Positions 17,700 through 26,555 are shown, counted from the stretch's first letter. The stretch is 34,529 nt of DNA from Cytobacillus purgationiresistens (GCF_030813235.1 NZ_JAUSUB010000045.1:1-34529); one strand, 5' to 3'. Translations and numbers: made by a program. Notes: generated by a model not told the origin, from the letters alone.

Positions 17700-17757
17700 A
17701 TCTTAACATATGACTAGTGGGTCATAATAAAAATAAATATAACTGACCAGTCAGTCA
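17700..17757. promoter_or_regulatory. Two TetR-type operators in the swrC-yerO intergenic region
   Basis: Two 14-bp sites share the form TGAC-N6-GTCA: 17711-17724 (TGACTAGTGGGTCA) and 17744-17757 (TGACCAGTCAGTCA). Their centres are 33 bp apart, about three helical turns. A TAAGAT hexamer on the minus strand (17700-17705) sits next to the first site and could be a swrC -10 element. TATAAT on the minus strand (17652-17657) is an alternative. Binding by the adjacent YerO-like regulator is inferred. Confidence 0.65.
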
Positions 17758-17827
17758 TTTGTCAATGAATAAAGTATGTAGATTTTGTTAACATGGAGGG
17801 AAAGCTCCATCTAAGGAGTTGTTTTAC

Positions 17828-18679
17828 TTGAAAGAAAAAGAAAGATTAATTATTGAGTCAGCAATCAAATTATTTGCTGTCAAGGGTTTTAGCTCCACCT
17901 CCGTTCAGGAAATTGCAACCGATTGCGGAATATCTAAGGGAGCTTTTTATTTATACTTTAAATCGAAGGATAAATTACTCGAATCTATTCTTGAGTTTTA
18001 CTTTGATCAGCTCAAACTACAGATGTTATCAACTGAGAACTCAGGTTTACCCTCTAAAGAGAAGTTCATTGTACAATTAACTAGCACGTTGGACATGATC
18101 AGCAATCATAAAGATTTCATTATTATGCAATCACGGGAGCAAATGATTCCCTTAAATGAAACCATTAAAAATATGCTTTTTATTAAGCAAATGGAATTGC
18201 AGACCTTTTATAAGAATGGTTTAGAAGCGATTTATGGATCTGATAGTATTCCTTATCTCTGGGATCTCTCTCAATTGCTTGAAGGCATGCTGCAATCCTA
18301 TATACGTTTTATTATATTTGATAAAGAATTACTCTCCACTAAAGACATTGCTGAATACATTATGAATAGAATGGATTCAATCGCAGAAGGTATGACGAAA
18401 GATAAGCCGCTGATTTCTGATGAAAAGATGAATCAATTTTTGAAAAAGTTTAATTTTTGCTACCCTATGCCAAATACCCAGTCGTTAATTACTAATATAC
18501 GAGGTAAGATCAATGATTTACATGATAAAGAATCACTGCATGTGTCACTTGATTTAATTGAAACAGAAATAAAGAGGGAACAGCCAAGAACTCCTGTTAT
18601 ACAAGGCATGCTTTCTAATTTCAGTCCTCATCCGAAATTGAAAGAAGAACTTTCTAAGGCGTTGGAACCCTTTACTTAA
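17828..18679 (+). CDS. yerO: TetR/AcrR-family regulator (YerO-like)
   Basis: A 283-residue DNA-binding regulator. The N-terminal 50 residues are a typical TetR helix-turn-helix: SAIKLFAVKGFSSTSVQEIA, then CGISKGAFYLYFKSKDKLL. The long helical C-terminal part would bind a ligand and dimerise. In B. subtilis YerO is the neighbour and repressor of swrC, the same arrangement as here. I choose the TTG at 17828 (MKEKERL): AAGGAG ends 9 nt before it, whereas the in-frame TTG at 17819 directly abuts that site. At 283 residues it is longer than most TetR proteins but similar to YerO. Confidence 0.9.
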   Translation: MKEKERLIIESAIKLFAVKGFSSTSVQEIATDCGISKGAFYLYFKSKDKLLESILEFYFDQLKLQMLSTENSGLPSKEKFIVQLTSTLDMISNHKDFIIMQSREQMIPLNETIKNMLFIKQMELQTFYKNGLEAIYGSDSIPYLWDLSQLLEGMLQSYIRFIIFDKELLSTKDIAEYIMNRMDSIAEGMTKDKPLISDEKMNQFLKKFNFCYPMPNTQSLITNIRGKINDLHDKESLHVSLDLIETEIKREQPRTPVIQGMLSNFSPHPKLKEELSKALEPFT

Positions 18680-18739
18680 CCCTTCGCAGGATTGGAAGAA
18701 ATTTGTCGATGAAAATACCGACCTTTTTACTGGACTTTT

Positions 18740-18795
18740 TTGCGATAAACGTTTATTTTACTATAAACAGGAAATATACTTAGTAAGGTATATTT
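18740..18795 (+). promoter_or_regulatory. Promoter with an inverted repeat at the start site
   Basis: TTGCGA (18740-18745) and TATAAA (18762-18767) are 16 bp apart. The inverted repeat AAATATACTT-AGTA-AGGTATATTT (18772-18795, one mismatch) covers the expected start of transcription. It could be an operator or a 5' hairpin of the mRNA. Confidence 0.55.
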
Positions 18796-18849
18796 TTAAT
18801 GAAGGAAGCTTCTATACTTATAACACATATAAGAATGGATGGTGGGACA

Positions 18850-19071
18850 ATGACAAATAGTAAAGTAACAAATATCCGAAAAAATGATAAGAAGGATGTA
18901 AGCATCGGTTCTAATGTATCGTTAAATGGATTAGTAACTGCTGTTTTCGATAATATGGTGCATGTACAAATTGGAGCAAAGATTGTAACGGTTCATATGA
19001 AGGATTTATACTCAGAGATTAATCAATCTGTGCTCAATAAACAAATCAAATCACCATCCCAATCTGGATAA
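18850..19071 (+). CDS. Small hypothetical protein, possibly DUF2187-like
   Basis: A 73-residue soluble protein. The central part (DVSIGSNVSLNGLVTAVFDNMVH and after) alternates hydrophobic residues with turns, as in a small beta-barrel. It is loosely reminiscent of the YkvS/DUF2187 group, which I cannot confirm. The ends are basic and disordered-looking. I choose the ATG at 18850, behind GGTGGG; in-frame ATGs at 18799 and 18835 have no ribosome binding site. It is a single gene, with its own promoter and a terminator that faces hom. No function can be given. Confidence 0.7.
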   Translation: MTNSKVTNIRKNDKKDVSIGSNVSLNGLVTAVFDNMVHVQIGAKIVTVHMKDLYSEINQSVLNKQIKSPSQSG

Positions 19072-19117
19072 AGCGAATGGCGTTCACCTTGAAGAGTATG
19101 TTAAGGTGGAAAGCCAC

Positions 19118-19155
19118 AAAGAGAAGCAGCTTTTCTAAAGCTGCTTCTCTTTTTT
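19118..19155. terminator. Terminator between the small gene and hom (end of the sulfur operon)
   Basis: A perfect 15-bp stem (19118-19132 with 19138-19152), extendable by one pair, followed by T on the plus strand to 19155. On the minus strand the stem ends in TTT before GTGG. It abuts the hom stop codon at 19154, so it closes both the plus-strand gene and the long minus-strand operon. Confidence 0.85.
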
Positions 19156-20356
19156 AATAAACTTTTTCTACTTTTGGTATTTGATCAACACTACCCAGAA
19201 GCTGAAAACAAGGAAGTTCTTTTACAGCAGAAATTGAGTCCTCCGTTGCCTCTACTAGCCAAGCAGTATCCCCTATTTTCCGAATGATGCTAACTGAATC
19301 AGGTAAATCAATAATTGCTGATTTCCCTAATATCACCCAAACTGAAGCTGTAGCACTGGAAACAGGCGACAATTCCTCATCAAAACAAGGAATATACTCT
19401 TTATCATCAATATGGATCAGATCTTCAATTATGGCACTTGCAGTTGGGAACATCCCAGCTCCAGGCCCTTGTAAACTTATACTTCCAACGATATCTGCTT
19501 CTATATTAATGGCGTTCTGTACATTCTCCACTTGATAGAGAGGATGCGATGAGGAGACAAGCACTGGTTTAACGGAGCACTTAATAGCATCGGCTGCTTT
19601 CTCGAGCGATGCCACATGCTTAAATCTTAGTCCTAAAGAATGGAAGTAATCAATTTGATCAATCGTTATTTCCGCGATGCCCTCTCGAACCGTATCTTCC
19701 CAAACGGGCTGTTCGCCAAATAAAACCTCACTTAGGATAACCGCCTTATAAAAAGCATCATGTCCTTCAATATCATTAGCAGGATCTGCTTCTGCATAAC
19801 CGAGCTGCTGTGCGAGCGTTAGCGCTTCAGAAAATGAAAGCTGTTCTTCCCTCATCTTTGTTAAAATAAAATTACTCGTGCCATTTAAGATTCCTTGCAG
19901 CGACTGGACTTTATTTGCGTTAAGTAATTTTTTCAGTGTTTGAATGATTGGTATCCCGCCAGCAACTGTCGCTTCAAACCCTACGGTCACCCCATGCTCT
20001 GCCGCAAGATTCTGTAAAGTGCTACTGTGATAAGCAAACATTTCTTTATTCGCAGTAATCACATGACATCCTTTTTTAATCGCTTCCTGTAAATAAGTAA
20101 ATCCTGGCTCGACACCTACGATTGCATCTATGACAACGTCAATATGCTCAATTCCCAAAATATCTGAGAATTGATCAGTTAAAATGACTTCTTGGTCAGG
20201 CAGCTCATGCTTCGATAAATCTTTTACGAGCACCGCAGCAACTTTCACTTCTCTACCTAAAAGTTTTCTTATGCGCGCTTGATGCTGATGAATCGTCTGA
20301 TAAACTCCCTTGCCCACTGTACCATATCCTAAAAGAGCTACTTGTAAAGCCGTCAT
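19154..20356 (-). CDS. hom: Homoserine dehydrogenase
   Basis: A 400-residue NAD(P)-dependent enzyme that makes homoserine from aspartate semialdehyde. Motifs seen: nucleotide-binding GYGTVGKG (residues 10-17), the ANKEMFA lysine region, NGTSNFILTKM near residue 160 and EADPANDIEGHDAFYKA near residue 195. GGAGGG lies 7 nt before the ATG. The catalytic part ends near residue 340. The remaining 60 or so residues are shorter than the ACT regulatory domain of B. subtilis Hom (433 residues), and I do not see a clear ACT ligand motif. As last gene of a SAM-riboswitch operon without thrB or thrC, it probably feeds methionine synthesis rather than threonine. Confidence 0.93.
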   Translation of the reverse strand: MTALQVALLGYGTVGKGVYQTIHQHQARIRKLLGREVKVAAVLVKDLSKHELPDQEVILTDQFSDILGIEHIDVVIDAIVGVEPGFTYLQEAIKKGCHVITANKEMFAYHSSTLQNLAAEHGVTVGFEATVAGGIPIIQTLKKLLNANKVQSLQGILNGTSNFILTKMREEQLSFSEALTLAQQLGYAEADPANDIEGHDAFYKAVILSEVLFGEQPVWEDTVREGIAEITIDQIDYFHSLGLRFKHVASLEKAADAIKCSVKPVLVSSSHPLYQVENVQNAINIEADIVGSISLQGPGAGMFPTASAIIEDLIHIDDKEYIPCFDEELSPVSSATASVWVILGKSAIIDLPDSVSIIRKIGDTAWLVEATEDSISAVKELPCFQLLGSVDQIPKVEKVY

Positions 20357-20399
20357 CTATATACCCTCCATTCTTCGGTGTTCCTCATTTGTTATTTCC

Positions 20400-22109
20400 T
20401 CATTTCTGCAGCTTTTGCAGCTCTCTTGCTTTTAGTTCTCTACGCAGAATTTTTCCACTTATTTTTGTTTTTGGCAGCTCTGATACAATCTCTATTTCTC
20501 TCGGAGCCGCATGGGCTGCTAATCTTGTCTTTACAAATTTTCGGATTTCATCAAGCAAATCATCTGTAGCCTCAAACCCCTTCCGGAGAATGATAAATGC
20601 CTTGACGATTTCTCCTCTTAAAGGATCAGGCTTGCCAATCACTCCTGCCTCTGCAACTGCAGGATGTTCGATTAATTTACTTTCCACTTCAAATGGTCCA
20701 ATTCTTTCACCGGAGGAATTGATCATATCATCGCTTCTCCCCTGAAAGAACACATAGCCATCCTCATCTTGAATTGCAAGATCACCAGATACATACCAAC
20801 CATTAAACGGAAAATAGGATTGGTATTTTTCTTTGTTCTTCCATACTTCTCTCATCAAGCCTGGCCAAGGCGTCTGTATTGCCAGGTGGCCAATCGTTCC
20901 TGCAGGGAGCTTATCTCCATTGTCATCTAAAATAGCAATCTCGATTCCCGGGAAGGGCCTCCCCATGGACCCTGGTTTAATTGGTGCTGAAGGGAGATTT
21001 ACAATCAGCTGTGCCCCTGTTTCTGTCATCCACCAAGTATCGTGAATTCTCTTCCCTATGGTGTCCATGCCCCAGTAGATAACTTCTGGGTTTAATGGTT
21101 CTCCAACGCTTAACATGTGTCGAACTGCACTCAGATCGTACTGCTTTTGAAGATTTTCTCCTTCTGCCATCAGCATGCGATAAGCAGTAGGAGCACTATA
21201 CCAAACTGAAACTTTTGTTGATTCTAATGTTTTATACCATTCCTTTGCATCAAATCGTCCGCCGTTCACTACAATTGTGGCACGATTCAGCCAAGGTGCG
21301 AATATGCCGTAAACGGTGCCGGTCACCCACCCCGGATGAGCGGTACACCAATAGACATCGTCTTCTTTTATATCGAGAACCCATTTTCCCGTTTGATATT
21401 GGTGGATCATAGCACGGTGGGCATGAATGATTCCCTTGGGCTTCCCAGTCGAACCGCTTGTATAATGAATATTTAATCCATGCTCTAAATCCACCCATTC
21501 CAAAATTTTTCCCTTTGCCGGGATTTTCTCCATCTCATCCTCAAGAGATATTACTCCCTCTTCGAACGACTGCTTGCCTTCCGTTATAAAAATTTTTTCT
21601 AATGACGGGAGTTCCTGCTTCGGAACACGCTGTAACAGGTCAGCATCTGTAATGATATACTTGCCTTCACAATCAGCAATTCTATCTCTCACCGCTTCTT
21701 CCATAAATGCTTCGAAAAGCGGACCGGCTATTGCGCCCAATTTTATTGCTGCAATCATAGCAAAATAACAATCAGGATGCTTTGGCAGAAAAATAAAGAC
21801 AAAATCGCCTTTCTTTATTCCATGGTGTTTTAAAACGGTGGCAAGATGATTGGTCTTTTCTTGTACTTCACGGAATGAATACTTGACCTCTTCGTCCCCA
21901 TTAACATAATGAAGGGCGATTTTGTCTCCAAAGCCATCCTCAACATGTCTATCTATACATTCATAGGCCATATTCACAAGACCAGTCTGTTGCCAGCTAA
22001 AGTGCTGCGAAATGCTGTCCCATGTGAAGCTTTCATATGCCTCTTGATAATTTGATAGATTATATGTTCCTTGAACAGGTTCTAGCTGCTGCCGATCAAT
22101 CACTGTCAT
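20400..22109 (-). CDS. AcsA-like acetate-CoA ligase (AMP-forming)
   Basis: A 569-residue member of the adenylate-forming superfamily, very like B. subtilis AcsA. Motifs: P-loop YTSGSTGKPKG near residue 215, TWWMTETG near residue 355, YVSGDLA near residue 435, GRSDDMINSSGERIGPFEVE and the C-terminal catalytic lysine in ISGKILRREL. It would convert acetate (or a similar short acid), ATP and CoA to the acyl-CoA. The ATG follows AAGGGG. It lacks the acuABC neighbours of the housekeeping acsA. Here it sits between a sulfur importer and hom, 20 and 43 bp from its neighbours. Sulfhydrylation of O-acetylhomoserine releases acetate, so a recycling role is a reasonable inference. Confidence 0.9.
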   Translation of the reverse strand: MTVIDRQQLEPVQGTYNLSNYQEAYESFTWDSISQHFSWQQTGLVNMAYECIDRHVEDGFGDKIALHYVNGDEEVKYSFREVQEKTNHLATVLKHHGIKKGDFVFIFLPKHPDCYFAMIAAIKLGAIAGPLFEAFMEEAVRDRIADCEGKYIITDADLLQRVPKQELPSLEKIFITEGKQSFEEGVISLEDEMEKIPAKGKILEWVDLEHGLNIHYTSGSTGKPKGIIHAHRAMIHQYQTGKWVLDIKEDDVYWCTAHPGWVTGTVYGIFAPWLNRATIVVNGGRFDAKEWYKTLESTKVSVWYSAPTAYRMLMAEGENLQKQYDLSAVRHMLSVGEPLNPEVIYWGMDTIGKRIHDTWWMTETGAQLIVNLPSAPIKPGSMGRPFPGIEIAILDDNGDKLPAGTIGHLAIQTPWPGLMREVWKNKEKYQSYFPFNGWYVSGDLAIQDEDGYVFFQGRSDDMINSSGERIGPFEVESKLIEHPAVAEAGVIGKPDPLRGEIVKAFIILRKGFEATDDLLDEIRKFVKTRLAAHAAPREIEIVSELPKTKISGKILRRELKARELQKLQK

Positions 22110-22129
22110 TGTTCAAACCCCTTTAAGAA

Positions 22130-22864
22130 TTATTTATTGTTTATTTGAGAAAGGTCGAGTAATTTGATGATCTGGTCTTTCATCTTGGCAAGCTCTGCAT
22201 CTCCCCGGCCCCGAGGTTTTAGCTTGGGAATAGTTAGCTCTTCGTATATTTCACCGGGCTGGCCCCGAAGAATAAGGATGCGGTCGCATAAATATAAAGC
22301 TTCATCAATATCATGTGTAACTAGCAGAATCGTAGAATGATATTGCTGCCAAATAGCGAGAAGCAAATCTTGAAGCTGCATCTTTGTAAATGCATCTAAT
22401 GCGCTGAATGGTTCATCAAGCAATAAAATTTCTGGAGCTGTTACAAGCGCTCTGGCAATAGCAACCCTTTGAGCCATTCCTCCTGACAAATCCTTCGGGT
22501 AATGATTTTCAAATCCATTTAACCCTACAGATTCAATATATTTAAGCGCTTTTTCAGTTTTATGCTCATCACTCTTTAACCCGAATGGAATATTCTCTCT
22601 CACCTTCAACCATGGCAGCAAACGTGGTTCTTGAAAAATCATTCCGATTTTCTCATGTACAGCTGTGACGGATTCGCCATCTATTTTCACTTGCCCATCA
22701 TAATGCTCATCCAGGCCGGATAACACGCGCAATAAGGTGCTTTTCCCACAACCGCTCGTTCCTAAGATGCCTATCACTTCGCCCTTTTTTACTGAGAGAT
22801 TCAAATTTTTAAAACCCGTTTCCCCATTTGAGAAGGTTCTCGAGACATTCTCTATTGCTAGCAT
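22130..22864 (-). CDS. ssuB: SsuB-like ABC transporter ATPase (sulfonate/taurine/nitrate type)
   Basis: A 244-residue ATPase that would power the importer encoded by the two upstream genes. Walker A is GTSGCGKST (residues 35-43), the Q-loop is IFQEPRLLPWL, the signature is LSGGMAQRVAIARAL and Walker B is ILLLDEPFSALD, followed by the switch histidine in LLVTHDIDEAL. The RLLPW residues after the Q-loop are characteristic of the nitrate/sulfonate/taurine subfamily. The start is supported by AGGAGGAG. It lies 12 bp behind the permease gene and 20 bp before the acetate-CoA ligase gene. The substrate is not provable from sequence; a sulfur compound is inferred from riboswitch control. Confidence 0.9.
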   Translation of the reverse strand: MLAIENVSRTFSNGETGFKNLNLSVKKGEVIGILGTSGCGKSTLLRVLSGLDEHYDGQVKIDGESVTAVHEKIGMIFQEPRLLPWLKVRENIPFGLKSDEHKTEKALKYIESVGLNGFENHYPKDLSGGMAQRVAIARALVTAPEILLLDEPFSALDAFTKMQLQDLLLAIWQQYHSTILLVTHDIDEALYLCDRILILRGQPGEIYEELTIPKLKPRGRGDAELAKMKDQIIKLLDLSQINNK

Positions 22865-22876
22865 TTCTCTCTCCTC

Positions 22877-23716
22877 CTATGCCTTCTTCTCGATCGTGTC
22901 TTGCCAGTGCAATGCTTTTGCTTCAAAGGTCTTTAAAATGCTATCAGTTATTTTTCCTAATATGGCAAAAAGGACAATGCTAGATATGATGAGATCTGGA
23001 GAATAAGTATTCTGACCATAAACGAGCAAGTAACCAATACCAGTAGAAGCTCCCATTAATTCAGCAGCTACAACAAACATCCAGCCAAGACCGAGACCGC
23101 TTCTTAAGCCCACTAGAAATGAAGGAAGTGATGCGGGTAAAATAATTCTTCTTATAAGCTGCAATGAACTAAAATTATAGATTTTACCCACTTCAATCAA
23201 TTTTCTATCCACGCTTTGTATGCCAGAAACGATATTTAAATAAACCGGAAAAAATACACCAACAGCAATTAATACAACTTTGGAAGGCTCACCTATTCCC
23301 ATCCAAAGAATGAATAGGGGCACCCATGCAAGTGAAGGAATAGAACGAAATGCTTGAATGAGAGGATCAAACAAACTTTCAGCCTTTTTCAAATAGCCAA
23401 CTGCCGCTCCAAGCACCACTGCTGCAGCTGTACCAATGAGAAAGCCTATAAATAACCGATAAAGAGTGATACCGATATGCCCCCATAAATTACCTTCGGC
23501 TGACATATTCATTAGCGATTGGCAGATAACAGATGGTGCTGGGAGGAGATGAGGAGGAAAAACCCCCGTTCTACTTAAGTACTCCCATGCGATAACTAGG
23601 ATTAATGGAACAACTGCTCCTAAGGCTGCCGTTTTTAATGTCGCATTCACTTGAAAGCCTTTCTTGCTTTTTTGTCCTACTTCAGTGGAAACGACTGTTG
23701 CTTTCACACTCATCAT
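22877..23716 (-). CDS. ssuC: SsuC-like ABC transporter permease
   Basis: A 279-residue inner-membrane permease with about six hydrophobic segments and the binding-protein-dependent EAA-type loop around residues 180-200 (IEVGKIYNFSSLQLIRRIIL). It would form the channel for the substrate delivered by the lipoprotein encoded upstream. Two adjacent ATGs (23716 and 23713) follow GGGAGG; spacing slightly favours the second, which changes the length by one residue. A hydrophilic N-terminal stretch of about 28 residues precedes the first membrane helix. It lies 34 bp behind the binding-protein gene and 12 bp before the ATPase gene. Confidence 0.9.
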   Translation of the reverse strand: MMSVKATVVSTEVGQKSKKGFQVNATLKTAALGAVVPLILVIAWEYLSRTGVFPPHLLPAPSVICQSLMNMSAEGNLWGHIGITLYRLFIGFLIGTAAAVVLGAAVGYLKKAESLFDPLIQAFRSIPSLAWVPLFILWMGIGEPSKVVLIAVGVFFPVYLNIVSGIQSVDRKLIEVGKIYNFSSLQLIRRIILPASLPSFLVGLRSGLGLGWMFVVAAELMGASTGIGYLLVYGQNTYSPDLIISSIVLFAILGKITDSILKTFEAKALHWQDTIEKKA

Positions 23717-23750
23717 GTTGGCCTCCCGTCCATTTTAATAATCAGCTTGT

Positions 23751-24731
23751 TTATTGAATAACCTCTTTTGAAAATGCTGGGTTAATAAGACTGTTAACTA
23801 AGTCCTTAATATCCGTGCCGCTTTGGATAATTCCATCCTTTTCAAGCACTTCTCCAGCTGAAAGCAACGCATCCTTTTGCGCGTCTCCTGGTACAGGAGA
23901 CGAGAAGTCATTCCGCTCCATTTCTTTGTTGGCAACATCAAGCGTGATCTGCGCTTCTTCAGCTAAAATTTTTGCTGCTTCTTCAGGGTTATCCAACACC
24001 CATTTACGCGCTTTTTCATATAGTTCAATGACTTTTTTTACTTCTTCAGGGTGTTCCTTAGCAAACTCACTTCTGACATTTAATGTTCCATACGTATTAA
24101 ATTCAGGATTTCGATAGATAAACTTTGTGTCTGCTTCTAATTCTATCTTTGCCATATGGGGATCAAGTCCTGACCAGGCATCAACCTGCCCGGTCGTTAA
24201 GGCGCTTCCTCCATCTGCATGCTGAAGATTTACAACCTCTACATCAGAAGCTGCCAAACCAGCCTCATCCAATGCTCTTAACAAGAAAATATGTGGATCG
24301 GTACCTATTGTCGCTGCTACTTTTTTCCCTTTTAAATCCTCCACCTTTGTAATAGGTGAATCACCATTCGTCAACAGTGCTGTCCATTCCGGTTTGGAAA
24401 AAATATAGACTGATTCAATCGGAGCACCTTTTGATTTCGCTATTAATGCCGCAGCGCCAGCAGTTGATCCAAAATCCACACTGCTGCTATTCAAAAATTC
24501 CAATGCCTTATTACTCCCTTGACTCAAGACAAATTCCACATCGATGCCATCCTTTTCAAATGCTTCCTCAGCCCAGCCGAATTTTTTCAGTATGACACTT
24601 GTAGGTGAATAATAAGCGTAATCAAGCACTATTTTTTCCGGTTTTTCCCCATCACCAGAAGCACTATTAGAACAGGCTTGCGCAATTAATACAAATAGAG
24701 TTATTGTTACCAATCCAATCCATTTTTTCAT
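23751..24731 (-). CDS. ssuA: SsuA-like substrate-binding lipoprotein
   Basis: A 326-residue extracellular binding protein anchored by a lipid. The signal peptide ends in lipobox LIAQAC with the modified Cys20. The mature part has the two-lobe periplasmic-binding fold of the sulfonate/nitrate/taurine group: YAYYSPTSVILKKFGWAEEAF early, the VDFGSTAGAAAL segment near residue 88, LKGKKVAATIGTDPHIFL near residue 130 and VDAWSGLDPHMAK near residue 180. GGGAGAG precedes the ATG. It lies 24 bp behind metY and starts the importer module (A, C, B). Aliphatic sulfonates are the best guess, but methionine precursors are possible, since expression is under SAM riboswitches. No sulfonate monooxygenase gene is present in the window. 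Confidence 0.88.
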   Translation of the reverse strand: MKKWIGLVTITLFVLIAQACSNSASGDGEKPEKIVLDYAYYSPTSVILKKFGWAEEAFEKDGIDVEFVLSQGSNKALEFLNSSSVDFGSTAGAAALIAKSKGAPIESVYIFSKPEWTALLTNGDSPITKVEDLKGKKVAATIGTDPHIFLLRALDEAGLAASDVEVVNLQHADGGSALTTGQVDAWSGLDPHMAKIELEADTKFIYRNPEFNTYGTLNVRSEFAKEHPEEVKKVIELYEKARKWVLDNPEEAAKILAEEAQITLDVANKEMERNDFSSPVPGDAQKDALLSAGEVLEKDGIIQSGTDIKDLVNSLINPAFSKEVIQ

Positions 24732-24755
24732 TGTTTATGTCTCTCCCTAGAATTA

Positions 24756-26555
24756 TTAAATCTCACATGCAAATGTAACGATTGATCCACGTAATCTTTG
24801 TGCCTCTTTATATGTGCAACGGTTTTGAACTACTTCTAAACCTGCTTCTTTTGCCACTTCGACAGCTTTTGGTGAAATGACTCCTTCTTGAAGCCAGAAT
24901 ACTTGCGGTTGAATATCCACTGCCTCTTTCGCTACCTCGATTGCCGCCTCTGGGCTTCGGAAGACTTGAACAATATCAATGCCAAACGGTATCGATTTAA
25001 GATCTGGATAGGCCTGTTCTCCAAGGACTTCTGTTTCCCTTGGATTCACTGGGACAATTTGATATCCAAGGCGCTGCATCTTTCTTGCAAGTCTAAAGCT
25101 TGGGCGTGCTGGATTTCCGCTTAATCCCACAACTGCAATTCTCTTAGCACGCTGTACTTCTTTTCCGTCCACCGTTTCTTTTAGCACTGATGATTGCAGT
25201 GACCAGCGAATAACACCCTCATCGTTAACTGCTGTTTCCCCTTTTTGTGCTCCTTTTGATGAAATGCCTGTTGCTTTATAGAAGGCTTGATCTAAGTCAT
25301 TTGTTAAATCTCTCACAGACTCAATACCAACTGACAAGCGGATTAATTCCTCGCTCACCCCACTTTTAATTAAATCTTCTGCACTTAACTGCTGATGGGT
25401 TGTGGAGGCTGGGTGAATAATGAGTGATTTCGCATCACCAACATTAGCGACATGTGACCAGAGTGCAATTTCATCAATCACATTCTTACCCGCATCCCTT
25501 CCACCTTTTATTCCAAAGTTTACAATGGAACCGAATCCACTCGTTAAATATTTTTTTGCCAAATCATGAGCAGGATGCTTCTCTAATCCAGGGAAGGCAA
25601 CCCAGTCGACCGCAGGATGATCTTCAAGAAAATTGGCAATTTTCAATGCGTTTTCATTATGCTTTTCAATTCTTAAATGCAATGTTTCCAATCCTTGAAT
25701 TAATAAGAAAGCGCTATGTGGACTTAAGGATGAACCGAAATCTCTTAGCAGCTGCACTCTTAATTTTGTACTAAAAGCCAGTGTCCCAAATTCATTCGCA
25801 TACACAATACCGTTATAACTAGGATCAGGATCTGTAAACCCTGGAAACTTATCGCTATTCCAGTTAAATCGCCCACCATCTACAACCAAGCCACCAATTG
25901 TTGTTCCATGTCCACCAATCCATTTTGTTGCCGAGTGAATAACGATATCTGCTCCCCAGCGAATCGGTTTGCATAAATAAGGTGAGGCAAAAGTATTATC
26001 AATAATTAGTGGAATATCATGCTCATGAGCAATATTCGCAACAGCTTCGACATCTAACACATGCAAGCTTGGGTTCCCAATGATTTCTCCATACACAGCT
26101 TTTGTCTTAGGTGTAATGGCTTTTCTGAAATTTTCAGGATCAGATGCGTCTACAAAGTGTACTTTGATGCCGTACTTTGGCAATGTAATTGCGAAGAGAT
26201 TATAGGTTCCTCCATATAGATTGGAGGCAGCCACAATTTCATCACCTGCTTGAGCAATATTCATAATGGAAAGAGCGATTGCTGCCATTCCAGAAGAAGT
26301 AGCAACTGCTGCAACACCGTCTTCCAGTAAAGCTATCCTTTTTTCTAAAACATCAACCGTTGGATTGCCAATCCTTGAATAAATATTGCCTGTTTCATCA
26401 AGTGAAAAAAGACTTTGTGCATGGTCTGTACTATGGAACACATAAGAACTTGTTTGATAGATCGGAACTGCTCTTGAGCCTGTTGTCGGATCAGGTGATT
26501 GTCCCCCGTGTAGCAATATCGTTTCATCATCATAAGTGTTATATTGGTTTGTCAT
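24756..26555 (-). CDS. metY: O-acetylhomoserine sulfhydrylase (MetY) fused to a CoA-binding domain
   Basis: A 599-residue two-domain protein. Residues 10-430 are a PLP enzyme of the Cys/Met metabolism class: the SRIGNPT motif near 60, SSGMAAI near 88 and the cofactor lysine at 211 ([10 protein letters not shown]). The length and sequence fit O-acetylhomoserine sulfhydrylase, which makes homocysteine from O-acetylhomoserine and sulfide and releases acetate. After a linker, residues 470-599 form a Rossmann-type CoA-binding domain (YccU-like): [14 protein letters not shown], then [13 protein letters not shown] and WLQEGVIS. MetY is usually about 430 residues without this tail. The ATG at 26555 follows GAGGAG; upstream in-frame codons fall in the riboswitch terminator. 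First gene of a six-gene operon. Confidence 0.92.
   Translation of the reverse strand: MTNQYNTYDDETILLHGGQSPDPTTGSRAVPIYQTSSYVFHSTDHAQSLFSLDETGNIYSRIGNPTVDVLEKRIALLEDGVAAVATSSGMAAIALSIMNIAQAGDEIVAASNLYGGTYNLFAITLPKYGIKVHFVDASDPENFRKAITPKTKAVYGEIIGNPSLHVLDVEAVANIAHEHDIPLIIDNTFASPYLCKPIRWGADIVIHSATKWIGGHGTTIGGLVVDGGRFNWNSDKFPGFTDPDPSYNGIVYANEFGTLAFSTKLRVQLLRDFGSSLSPHSAFLLIQGLETLHLRIEKHNENALKIANFLEDHPAVDWVAFPGLEKHPAHDLAKKYLTSGFGSIVNFGIKGGRDAGKNVIDEIALWSHVANVGDAKSLIIHPASTTHQQLSAEDLIKSGVSEELIRLSVGIESVRDLTNDLDQAFYKATGISSKGAQKGETAVNDEGVIRWSLQSSVLKETVDGKEVQRAKRIAVVGLSGNPARPSFRLARKMQRLGYQIVPVNPRETEVLGEQAYPDLKSIPFGIDIVQVFRSPEAAIEVAKEAVDIQPQVFWLQEGVISPKAVEVAKEAGLEVVQNRCTYKEAQRLRGSIVTFACEI

Noticed and set aside
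18680..18739. Terminator after yerO
   Set aside because: Only a 4-5-bp stem before a short T-run could be drawn; too weak to call.
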